In this document: positions 5,515 through 12,242 of the stretch, one piece after another
Layout: each line of letters opens with the position of its first letter
Position numbering within the stretch: position 1 is the first letter of the stretch
Assembly: GCA_023389095.1 (NCBI GenBank)
Contig: JAEWFB010000634.1
Span: 1 to 12,242 of the forward strand
DNA: 12,242 nt
Direction: 5' to 3'
DNA from: Actinomycetes bacterium
GTDB lineage: Bacteria > Actinomycetota > Actinomycetes > Actinomycetales > Dermatophilaceae
Notes under the pieces: generated by a model
What the model was told of the DNA's origin: nothing
Seen by the model: the letters and a program-made list of their open reading frames with translations, nothing else
The model's database searches: none
Made by a program: the position numbers and the translations under genes

Positions 5515-6864
5515 ATGATCAAGCCCCTCTCCGCGACCGTGACACGACGCGCCGTCGTGCTCGCCCTCGCGGCCACGACCCTCGCCGCGTGCGGTTCGAA
5601 CACCGGCTCGGGTTCGGGCGGCGCCGCCGCCGGCTCGCCCTCGGACGTCGAGTCCGCCCTGGCCAAGGGCGGCCAGATCACCGTCTGGGCCTGGGAGCCG
5701 ACGCTCAAGCCGGTCGTGGCCGACTTCGAGAAGAAGTACCCGAAGGTCAAGGTCAACCTCGTCAACGCCGGCACCGGCAACGACCAGTACACCGCGCTGC
5801 AGAACGCGATCAAGGCCGGCTCGGGCGTGCCCGACGTCGCCCAGATCGAGTACTACGCGCTGCCGCAGTTCATTCTGTCCAAGTCGGTCGCCGACCTCGC
5901 CCCCTTCGGCGCGAGCAGCCTCAAGTCGACCTTCAGCACCGGCCCGTGGACCGCGTCGACGAGCGGCACCGGCGTCTACGCCCTGCCCATGGACTCCGGC
6001 CCGATGGCGCTCTTCTACAACAAGGAGGTCTTCGCCAAGTACGGCATCGCCGTGCCGAAGACCTGGGACGAGTACCTCGACGCCGCCCGCAAGCTGCACA
6101 AGGCCGACCCCAAGGCCTACATCACCAACGACACCGGTGACGCCGGCTTCACCACCTCGATGATCTGGCAGGCCGGCGGCAAGCCGTTCAGCGTCGACGG
6201 CACCAACGTCAAGATCAACCTGACGAGCGACCCCGGCGTCCAGAAGTTCACGAAGGTCTGGGGCGCGATGGTCTCCGAGGGCCTCGTCGCGCCGGTCAGC
6301 TCGTGGAGCGACGGCTGGTACAAGGGCCTCGGCGACGGCTCGATCGCGACGCTGTCGATCGGCGCCTGGATGCCGGCCAACCTCGAGTCCGGCGTCGCCG
6401 CCGGCAAGGGCAAGTGGGCCGTCGCGCCGCTGCCGCAGTGGGCCGCCGGCGAGAAGGCCAGCTCGGAGAACGGCGGCAGCTCGCTCGCCGTGCCCGAGGC
6501 CGGCCAGAACAAGGCGCTCGCCTACGCGTTCCTCAAGTACGCCGACGTCGAGGACGGCGTCAAGACGCGCGTCGACGGCGGGGCGTTCCCGGCCACGACG
6601 GCCGACCTGAACTCGCCCGAGTTCCTGGGCAAGACGTTCCCGTACTTCGGCGGCCAGAAGGTCAACGAGGTGCTGTCCCAGTCGGCCAAGGACGTCGTGC
6701 CGGGCTGGTCCTACCTGCCCTTCCAGGTCTACGCCAACAGCATCTTCAACGACACGGTCGGCCAGGCCTACAGCGGCAAGACCGACCTCGCCGGGGGCCT
6801 CAAGGCCTGGCAGGACGCCGCCGCGACGTACGGCAACCAGCAGGGCTTCAGCGTCAACAAGTGA
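5515..6864 (+). CDS. Sugar ABC transporter solute-binding lipoprotein (family 1)
   Basis: The 449-residue protein is an extracellular substrate-binding lipoprotein of the MalE/UgpB class. A signal peptide with RR at 11-12 and a hydrophobic core ends in the lipobox Leu23-Ala-Ala-Cys26, so it is anchored to the membrane by lipid on Cys26. A Gly/Ser linker follows and then the two-lobe fold: ITVWAWEP, FEKKYPKVKVNL, a VPDV motif (the PDV/PDI loop of this family), MALFYNKEVFAKYGI, PKTWDEYLDAARKL and IGAWMPANLESG. Several Trp residues in the second half are possible sugar-stacking residues. The start ATG has AAAGGA upstream. It lies 103 nt after the permeases and 92 nt before the beta-galactosidase, with a strong hairpin between, which probably raises its level over the enzyme. 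Predicted ligand: a short beta-galacto-oligosaccharide, by context only. Confidence 0.93.
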   Translation: MIKPLSATVTRRAVVLALAATTLAACGSNTGSGSGGAAAGSPSDVESALAKGGQITVWAWEPTLKPVVADFEKKYPKVKVNLVNAGTGNDQYTALQNAIKAGSGVPDVAQIEYYALPQFILSKSVADLAPFGASSLKSTFSTGPWTASTSGTGVYALPMDSGPMALFYNKEVFAKYGIAVPKTWDEYLDAARKLHKADPKAYITNDTGDAGFTTSMIWQAGGKPFSVDGTNVKINLTSDPGVQKFTKVWGAMVSEGLVAPVSSWSDGWYKGLGDGSIATLSIGAWMPANLESGVAAGKGKWAVAPLPQWAAGEKASSENGGSSLAVPEAGQNKALAYAFLKYADVEDGVKTRVDGGAFPATTADLNSPEFLGKTFPYFGGQKVNEVLSQSAKDVVPGWSYLPFQVYANSIFNDTVGQAYSGKTDLAGGLKAWQDAAATYGNQQGFSVNK

Positions 6865-6869
6865 CCGTC

Positions 6870-6906
6870 GGGCCGGACACGGCGACACGCCCGCCGTGCC
6901 CGGCCC
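6870..6906 (+). terminator. Strong intercistronic hairpin between binding protein and beta-galactosidase genes
   Basis: Two 15-nt arms (6870-6884 and 6892-6906) pair with a single A-C mismatch at 6877/6899 around the 7-nt loop ACACGCC. The stem is almost all G-C and starts 5 nt after the stop codon of the binding-protein gene. There is no U-tract. It may act as a partial terminator or as a 3'-end stabiliser for the upstream mRNA, giving more binding protein than enzyme. Confidence 0.65.
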
Positions 6907-6945
6907 CACGGCACGCCGCACCACAGAGCGGCACCCACGACCAGC

Positions 6946-6952
6946 AAGGAGG
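6946..6952 (+). promoter_or_regulatory. Ribosome binding site deciding the GTG start of the GH42 gene
   Basis: AAGGAGG is a near-perfect Shine-Dalgarno, 4 nt before the GTG at 6957. The reading frame is open far upstream, through the binding-protein gene, so this site rather than the frame sets the start. Confidence 0.75.
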
Positions 6953-6956
6953 ATCG

Positions 6957-9002
6957 GTGAGCAGCCAGACACCCACGCCCGGCACGACGGGGACGCGCCC
7001 GACGTGGATCAGGTGGCCGGACGGACGACCCCGGGTCGGCTTCGGGGGCGACTACACCCCCGAGCAGTGGCCCCGCGAGGTGTGGAAGGAGGACGTCCAC
7101 CTCATGCGTGAGGCCGGCGTCAACCTCGTCAACGTCGCGATCTTCGGGTGGTCCCTGCTCGAACCCTCCGACGGCGTCTTCGACTTCTCGACCTTCGACG
7201 AGGTGCTCGACCTGCTCCACGCGGCCGACATCGCCGTCGACCTCGCGACCGGGACGGCCTCACCGCCCGCGTGGCTCGTCGCCGCGCACCCCGAGATGCT
7301 GCCCGTCGGGCCGAGGGGCGAGGTGCTCGGCTTCGGCGGCCGGCAGAGCTGGTGCCCGTCGTCGCCGGTGTATCGCGAGCGCTCGATCCGCTTGACCGAG
7401 AAGGTCGCCGAGCACTACGCCGGCCACCCGGCCCTCGCGCTCTGGCACGTCTCCAACGAGCTGGGCTGCCACAACGCCCGCTGCTACTGCGACGCGTCGG
7501 CGGCCGCGTTCCGCACCTGGCTGCAGGCACGCTACGGCGACGTCGACACCCTGAACGACGCGTGGGGCACCCAGTTCTGGAGCCAGCTCTACACCTCCTT
7601 CGACCAGGTCCAGCCGCCCCGGCTCGCGCCGACCTTCCCGAACCCGGGGCAGCAGCTCGACTTCGCGCGGTTCAGCTCCGAGGAGCTGCGGGGCCAGCTC
7701 GTCGCGGAGTCGGAGGTGCTGCGTCGCGTCACCCCGGACGTCCCGGTCACGACGAACTTCATGGTGATGGGCGAGACCCGCAACATGGACTACGCCGCGT
7801 GGGCCGGCGACGTCGACCTCGTCTCCAACGACCACTACCTGCTCGAGGGGGCCGCCGAGCCGCAGCTCGAGCTGGCCTTCAGCGCCGACCTCACCCGTGG
7901 CATCGCCTCCGGCAAGCCGTGGATGCTCATGGAGCAGTCGACGAGCGCCGTCAACTGGGGGCACGTCAACCGGCCCAAGAAGGCGGGCGAGCTGCGCCGC
8001 AACTCCCTGGCCCAGGTGGCCCGGGGCGCCGACGCGATCAGCTACTTCCAGTGGCGGCAGTCGCGCGCCGGTGCCGAGAAGTACCACTCGGCGATGGTGC
8101 CGCACGCCGGCCCCGAGTCCCGGGTGTTCCGGGAGGTCAGTGCCCTCGGCGCCGACCTCGCCGCGCTCGAGCCGGTGCTCGGCTCGACGGTGAGCAGCGA
8201 CGTCGCGCTCCTGTTCGACTGGGACAGCTGGTGGTCGAGCGAGCTCGACTCGCACCCGAGCCAGGACTTCCGCTACCGCCAGGTGGCGCTCGAGTGGTAC
8301 GAGTCGCTGTGGCGTCGCGGCGTCTCCGTCGATGTCGTGCCGGCCACCACCGTGCTCGAGGGCTACCGCCTGCTCGTCGTGCCCGCGCTGCACCTCGTCA
8401 CCGACGCCGTGGCCGACGCCGTCGCCGCCTTCGCGCAGAACGGCGGCACCGTGCTCGTCACGTACTTCTCCGGCATCGTCGACGAGTTCGACCACGTGCG
8501 CCTCGGCGGCTACCCGGGGGCGTTCCGCGACCTGCTCGGCGTCCGCGTCGAGGAGTTCGGCCCGCTGCGCGACGGCGAGGCCGTGACCCTCTCGGACGGG
8601 AGCGCGGCGGCGCGCTGGTCCGAGGACCTCGGCGTCGTCGACGCCGAGACCGTCCTGCACTACGCGTCGGGCGGCTACGCGGGACAGCCGGCCGTCACGC
8701 GGCGCGCGCTCGAGCGGGGCGCCGCCTGGTACGTGTCCACGGCCCTGCCGGGCGCCGCCCGTGACGGGATCGTGGAGCGGCTCCTCGCCGACGCCGGCGT
8801 CGCGCCCGTCGCCGACGCGGACCGGGGGCTCGAGCTGGTCCGCCGCACCGGCCCGGGCGGCCGCTTCCTCTTCGCCGTCAACCACACCGACCGCGCGCTG
8901 ACGCTCCGGGCCTCCGGGCACAGCGTGCTGACCGGGACCGACGTCGGCCCCGAGGTCGAGGTCGCCGCGGGGGACGTCGTCGTCGTCTGCGAGGCCGACT
9001 GA
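6957..9002 (+). CDS. Beta-galactosidase, glycoside hydrolase family 42
   Basis: The 681-residue enzyme has the normal GH42 length and no signal peptide, so it acts in the cytoplasm on imported beta-galactosides. The N-terminal TIM barrel starts with VGFGGDYTPEQWP. The acid/base glutamate is in WHVSNELG (Glu168) and the nucleophile in MLMEQSTSAVNW (Glu326). The four cysteines of the structural zinc site known in some GH42 enzymes are present: Cys133 (SWCPSS) and Cys171, Cys176 and Cys178 in GCHNARCYCDA. After the barrel come the trimerisation-type domain (VALLFDWDSWWSSELDS onward, about 410-600) and a small C-terminal beta domain (about 610-681). It is the last gene of the transporter operon, followed by a strong terminator hairpin. 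GH42 members cleave beta-1,3-, 1,4- or 1,6-galactosides; the GH30 neighbour favours galacto-oligosaccharides from plant galactan rather than lactose. The start is set by AAGGAGG and GTG. Confidence 0.95.
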   Translation: MSSQTPTPGTTGTRPTWIRWPDGRPRVGFGGDYTPEQWPREVWKEDVHLMREAGVNLVNVAIFGWSLLEPSDGVFDFSTFDEVLDLLHAADIAVDLATGTASPPAWLVAAHPEMLPVGPRGEVLGFGGRQSWCPSSPVYRERSIRLTEKVAEHYAGHPALALWHVSNELGCHNARCYCDASAAAFRTWLQARYGDVDTLNDAWGTQFWSQLYTSFDQVQPPRLAPTFPNPGQQLDFARFSSEELRGQLVAESEVLRRVTPDVPVTTNFMVMGETRNMDYAAWAGDVDLVSNDHYLLEGAAEPQLELAFSADLTRGIASGKPWMLMEQSTSAVNWGHVNRPKKAGELRRNSLAQVARGADAISYFQWRQSRAGAEKYHSAMVPHAGPESRVFREVSALGADLAALEPVLGSTVSSDVALLFDWDSWWSSELDSHPSQDFRYRQVALEWYESLWRRGVSVDVVPATTVLEGYRLLVVPALHLVTDAVADAVAAFAQNGGTVLVTYFSGIVDEFDHVRLGGYPGAFRDLLGVRVEEFGPLRDGEAVTLSDGSAAARWSEDLGVVDAETVLHYASGGYAGQPAVTRRALERGAAWYVSTALPGAARDGIVERLLADAGVAPVADADRGLELVRRTGPGGRFLFAVNHTDRALTLRASGHSVLTGTDVGPEVEVAAGDVVVVCEAD

Positions 9003-9025
9003 CCGTCCGCTCGCCGCATCACCCC

Positions 9026-9061
9026 CTGCACCACCTCCTGCACCACCTCCTGCACGACTCG
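9026..9061 (+). repeat. 12-bp tandem repeat, two perfect copies and one degenerate
   Basis: CTGCACCACCTC at 9026-9037 and 9038-9049 is followed by CTGCACGACTCG (9 of 12 matching) at 9050-9061. It begins 24 nt after the GH42 stop, in the untranslated tail, just before the terminator hairpin. It has no spacer structure, so it is not a CRISPR. Confidence 0.8.
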
Positions 9062-9079
9062 CTGAACCACCCGTGAGGG

Positions 9080-9110
9080 GGGCCCGCCGCCGCGACCCGG
9101 CGGCGGGCCC
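9080..9110 (+). terminator. Hairpin terminator after the GH42 gene
   Basis: GGGCCCGCCGCCG (9080-9092) and its exact complement (9098-9110) form a perfect 13-bp G-C stem with a 5-nt loop, CGACC. There is no T-run, as is usual in high-GC actinobacteria. It separates the transporter operon from the GH30 gene, which starts 51 nt further on. Confidence 0.75.
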
Positions 9111-9161
9111 GACACCCGCCCTCGGTCCGTCACTGCCGCCGTTCCCAGGAAGGTTCCACCG

Positions 9162-12100
9162 ATGCACCCTGCCCGAGCAGCCAGTCCCACCCGCCGCTCT
9201 CGGCCCACCCGCCCGCTCGCCCTCGGCCTGACGACGCTCGTCGCGCTGGCCGGGGCCCTGACCGGCGTCGGTCCAGCCCACGCCGCTTCTCCCGCAAGCA
9301 CGCCCCTGTCCGTCAGCCCCGCCGCCCCGTCCGCCGGTTCGTCCACTGGCGTCGCCGCGAGCACCGTTCCGACGGTGTCGATCCAACCCGACCCGTCCTA
9401 CCAGCAGCCGGCCTTCGAGGGCTGGGGCACGAGCCTCGTCTGGTTCGCCAACGCCACCGGCGGCTACCCCGACGAGATCCGCAACAAGCTCGCCGACCTC
9501 GTCTTCGGCAAGGACGGCCTGGCCCTCAACATCGCCCGCTACAACATCGGCGGCGGCAACGCCCCCGACGTCAAGGACTACCTGCGTCCCGGTGGCGCCG
9601 TGCAGGGCTGGTGGAAGGCGCCGGCCGGCACCACCCGCACCGACACGAGCTGGTGGTCGCCGGACAACGCGAACGACTGGAACTGGGACGCCGACCAGAC
9701 GCAGCGCTGGTGGGTCGACCACATCAAGGGCTCGATCACGAAGTGGGAGACGTTCAGCAACTCCCCACCGTGGTTCGTGACCGAGTCCGGTTACGTGTCA
9801 GGCAATTTCAACGCCGGCACGGACCAGCTCAAGCGCAGCAGCATCGCCGACTTCGCGTCCTACCTCGTCAAGGTCACCGAGCACCTCGAGCAGGCGCACG
9901 GCATCACGGTCGACACCATCGACCCCTTCAACGAGCCGAACACCAGCTACTGGGGCACCCAGCTCGGCGCCGACGGCCAGCCGACCGGTGGACGCCAGGA
10001 GGGTGCGCACATCGGGCCCGAGCTGCAGCAGCAGGTGGTCAAGGCCCTCGCGCCCGCGCTCGCCGCGTCGTCGACGAAGGCGAAGATCTCGGCGATGGAC
10101 GAGACGAACCCCGGCACGTTCGTGCGCAACTGGACGAGCTACCCGAACGACGTCAAGGCGTCCGTTGCGCAGCTCAACGTCCACACGTACGGCACCGGCC
10201 AGCGCACCGCCGTCCGCGACCTGGCCAAGTCCGACGCCAAGCCGCTGTGGATGTCGGAGGTCGAGGGCAGCTGGGGCAACGGCCAGAGCTTCACCTCGAT
10301 GGACCCCGGCATCGGCATGGCCCAGCACATCACCGACGACCTGCGCGAGCTCGAGCCGTCGGCGTGGGTGTTCTGGCAGCCGGTCGAGGACTACGACAAC
10401 ATGAAGCCCGGCGGCGAGAGCGCGGCCGGCGCGAACTGGGGCAGCATCCAGCTGCCGTTCGACTGCACGTCGAAGGACACCCTGCAGACGTGCCCGATCT
10501 ACACGAACCAGAAGTTCAACACGGTCCGCAACTTCACCCACTACATCCGACCGGGTGACCACGTCGTCAAGGTCGACGACACGGCGACCGTCGCCGCGAT
10601 CCGCCCCGACGCCCGTACCGCGACGCTCGTGCACACCAACGACGCGAACACCGCGCAGGACCTCGCCGTCGACCTGTCGAAGTTCCGCCACGTCGGCCCG
10701 AAGGCGAGCGTAACGGCGATCGTCACCGACGCGTCGGGTGCGCTCGTGCCGCAGGCCCCGGTCGCGGTCACCGACGGCCGCGCCACGGTCCGTGTGCCCG
10801 CCCGGTCGGTTACGACGCTCGTCGTCAGCGACGTCCGCGACGTCGCCAAGGACGCCGCGACCTTCCAGGACGGGCACGCCTACCGGTTCGTCGGCGTGCA
10901 GAGCGGTCGCTCGCTCGACGCCGAGCAGCAGGGCGCGGCGATCCGCACGACCGACGCCACGACCGGCGACCAGCTGTGGACCGTCACGAAGGTCACCGGT
11001 GGCGACACCAACCGCGAGCGCTACCAGCTGCGGGCCCTCGACGGCCGCCAGGTCGCGCTCCGCAGCGGGGCGCTCGTGCTCGAGCCCGCGCAGGAGACGC
11101 CCGACGCGTCGGCACAGTGGTACCTCTCGACGACCGGTGACGGCACCTACACCGTCGCGAACGGGGCGGCGCCGGTCGACCTCGAGGTGAGCGGTGAGGC
11201 GACGGCCGACGGCTCGCCCGTGGGCACGTGGCAGCCCAACGCCAACGCCAACCAGCGCTGGCGCGTCGTCGACGAGACCGTCACGGGCGTCAGCGACCTC
11301 ACCGGCTTCACGCTCCCGGGTCGCGCACCGAGCCTGCCCGACACCGTCACGCCCGATCGAGCCGGCGGCGCGGCCCGCGCCGTCCCGGTGACGTGGCGGG
11401 CGGTCCCGGCCGCTCGCTGGAAGACGCCCGGCCAGGTGTTCGTCTTCGGCACGGCCACCGACCCGGCCACCGGCCGCGAGTACGCGGTGCGCGACGTCGT
11501 CACCGTCGACACCGTCTCGACGACCACGCCGGCGACCGCCCGGACCTACGTCGGCGGCACCCCGGACCTGCCCGCGACGGTCACCGCGACGAGCGACCGG
11601 TACCGGGTCGCGGTCACGCTCCCGGTGACGTGGGACGCGTCCGGTGCGACGTACGACCGCGTCGGCGAGGTCACGGTCGGCGGCACGGCCACGCTGCCGG
11701 ACGGCTCCACGGCACGCGCGTCGGTCGTCGTCACGGTGACCGAGCCGGTCGAGGCCAACGCGGCGCTCGCCGCCGGGACGGTCGCCAGCGCGACGTTCAC
11801 CGAGCCCGGCTACGCCGTGCAGGGGATCGTCAACGGCGTCCTCACCGACAAGGCGTGGTCGAACTGGCGCTCCGGCACCCAGCGTCCCGGTGACACCCTC
11901 ACGGTGACGCTGCCCGCGCAACGCGACGTGACCCGCGTCGTGACGCGGTTCTACCAGGACGGCGGCAACGTCAGCTACGCGCGGACGGTGCAGGTCGAGG
12001 CCCTCGTCGACGGCACGTGGCGCCCGGTGTCGGGCGTCGTCACGGTCGACGCGACGGGTGCCGCGGCTCCGGTCGTGTCGGTCCCCGTGACGCCGGTGCG

Positions 12101-12185
12101 CACGAGCGCGGTCCGGGTCGTCATGACGGCGAACAGCTACATGACGGTCAGCGAGGTCGAGGTGATGGCCAAGAGCGCCTCCTGA
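9162..12185 (+). CDS. Secreted multidomain GH30 glycosidase, probable endo-beta-1,6-galactanase
   Basis: The 1007-residue protein has a Sec-type signal peptide (hydrophobic core 19-34, likely cut after AHA, residue 41). The catalytic part (about 65-470) begins FEGWGTSLVWFANATGGYP (from 85), has the acid/base Glu258 in DPFNEPN and a nucleophile in WMSEVEG (Glu366 favoured, Glu368 possible), plus LNVHTYGT. This pattern matches GH30-type O-glycosyl hydrolases, closest in my recall to subfamily 5 endo-beta-1,6-galactanases. A beta-sandwich to about 558 completes the GH30 fold. Then come a ricin-like trefoil (about 563-704) with Q-x-W or Q-W at 604-606, 652-653 and 698-700, two bacterial Ig-like repeats (about 706-786 and 790-862), and an F5/8-type galactose-binding-like domain (865-1007). 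There is no LPxTG or membrane anchor, so it is probably released. AGGAAGG lies 8 nt before the ATG. The role is extracellular cutting of plant galactan; specificity is inferred. Confidence 0.85.
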   Translation: MHPARAASPTRRSRPTRPLALGLTTLVALAGALTGVGPAHAASPASTPLSVSPAAPSAGSSTGVAASTVPTVSIQPDPSYQQPAFEGWGTSLVWFANATGGYPDEIRNKLADLVFGKDGLALNIARYNIGGGNAPDVKDYLRPGGAVQGWWKAPAGTTRTDTSWWSPDNANDWNWDADQTQRWWVDHIKGSITKWETFSNSPPWFVTESGYVSGNFNAGTDQLKRSSIADFASYLVKVTEHLEQAHGITVDTIDPFNEPNTSYWGTQLGADGQPTGGRQEGAHIGPELQQQVVKALAPALAASSTKAKISAMDETNPGTFVRNWTSYPNDVKASVAQLNVHTYGTGQRTAVRDLAKSDAKPLWMSEVEGSWGNGQSFTSMDPGIGMAQHITDDLRELEPSAWVFWQPVEDYDNMKPGGESAAGANWGSIQLPFDCTSKDTLQTCPIYTNQKFNTVRNFTHYIRPGDHVVKVDDTATVAAIRPDARTATLVHTNDANTAQDLAVDLSKFRHVGPKASVTAIVTDASGALVPQAPVAVTDGRATVRVPARSVTTLVVSDVRDVAKDAATFQDGHAYRFVGVQSGRSLDAEQQGAAIRTTDATTGDQLWTVTKVTGGDTNRERYQLRALDGRQVALRSGALVLEPAQETPDASAQWYLSTTGDGTYTVANGAAPVDLEVSGEATADGSPVGTWQPNANANQRWRVVDETVTGVSDLTGFTLPGRAPSLPDTVTPDRAGGAARAVPVTWRAVPAARWKTPGQVFVFGTATDPATGREYAVRDVVTVDTVSTTTPATARTYVGGTPDLPATVTATSDRYRVAVTLPVTWDASGATYDRVGEVTVGGTATLPDGSTARASVVVTVTEPVEANAALAAGTVASATFTEPGYAVQGIVNGVLTDKAWSNWRSGTQRPGDTLTVTLPAQRDVTRVVTRFYQDGGNVSYARTVQVEALVDGTWRPVSGVVTVDATGAAAPVVSVPVTPVRTSAVRVVMTANSYMTVSEVEVMAKSAS

Positions 12186-12213
12186 CAGGCGTTCTCGCTG
12201 CAAGAGTGGAGTG

Positions 12214-12242
12214 GCCGTACACCGTCGTCGACGGTGCACGGC
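12214..12242 (+). terminator. Hairpin terminator after the GH30 gene (reaches the window end)
   Basis: GCCGTACACCGTC (12214-12226) and GACGGTGCACGGC (12230-12242) pair at 12 of 13 positions around a 3-nt GTC loop, 28 nt after the stop codon. The stem may continue beyond the window, and a T-run cannot be checked. Confidence 0.65.

Noticed and set aside
6303..6956. Upstream in-frame extension of the GH42 gene
   Set aside because: It overlaps the binding-protein gene in another frame and contains the intercistronic hairpin; AAGGAGG before the GTG at 6957 sets the start.
9026..9061. CRISPR-like array
   Set aside because: The 12-bp units abut without spacers and only two are perfect, so it is a simple tandem repeat; no cas gene is present.
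9162..9290. Tat signal peptide on the GH30 enzyme because of the TRRSRPT stretch
   Set aside because: The hydrophobic residues required after the twin arginine (RRxFLK-type) are missing; a Sec signal with AHA cleavage site fits better.
7260..9722. Minus-strand open frame of 820 codons opposite the GH42 and GH30 genes
   Set aside because: It is a shadow frame created by strong third-position G/C bias; the translation is Arg/Gly/Val-rich with no domain, and both plus-strand genes have clear catalytic motifs and ribosome sites.
9798..12239. Minus-strand open frame of 813 codons opposite the GH30 gene
   Set aside because: Same reason: low-complexity Arg/Asp/Val-rich translation antisense to a well-supported secreted enzyme.

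Overview
The window is very GC-rich (roughly 70% or more by eye) with strong third-position G/C bias, GTG starts and GC-rich hairpin terminators without U-tracts. Together with the protein types this indicates a chromosomal segment of an actinomycete. I cannot fix the genus; something in Micrococcales or a relative would fit. There is no transposase, phage, CRISPR, tRNA or rRNA signal, and no stretch of more than about 160 bp lacks a gene.

Left part (1-2216, all on the minus strand): four small genes with no clear pathway. In their own reading order they are a 140-residue protein with a possible helix-turn-helix, a 217-residue von Willebrand factor A protein with an intact metal-binding (MIDAS) motif, a 174-residue Pro-rich three-helix membrane protein, and the N-terminal 142 residues of an aminoglycoside-phosphotransferase-like kinase cut by the window edge.

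Right part (2296-12185): a carbohydrate-use locus. A LacI-family regulator (minus) is divergent from an operon of two ABC sugar permeases, a solute-binding lipoprotein and a cytoplasmic GH42 beta-galactosidase. A perfect 31-nt hairpin then precedes a 1007-residue secreted GH30-type glycosidase carrying a ricin-like domain, two Ig-like domains and a C-terminal galactose-binding-like domain. The LacI/permease intergenic region holds two near-palindromic operators with core TTGCGCAA, 32 bp centre to centre. No ATPase for the transporter is present, so a shared multiple-sugar ATPase encoded elsewhere is expected.

How it may work (inference): the secreted GH30 enzyme, most like endo-beta-1,6-galactanases (GH30_5), cuts beta-1,6-galactan side chains of plant type II arabinogalactan or arabinogalactan proteins outside the cell. 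The binding protein and permeases import short galacto-oligosaccharides, GH42 splits them to galactose, and the LacI protein represses import until a galactoside appears. The same logic (GH30_5 plus ABC importer plus GH42) is known for arabinogalactan use in Bifidobacterium longum. The best candidate for an undescribed system is therefore this compact galactan locus with its multidomain galactanase and its RNA and operator structures; it is not a defence or mobile system.
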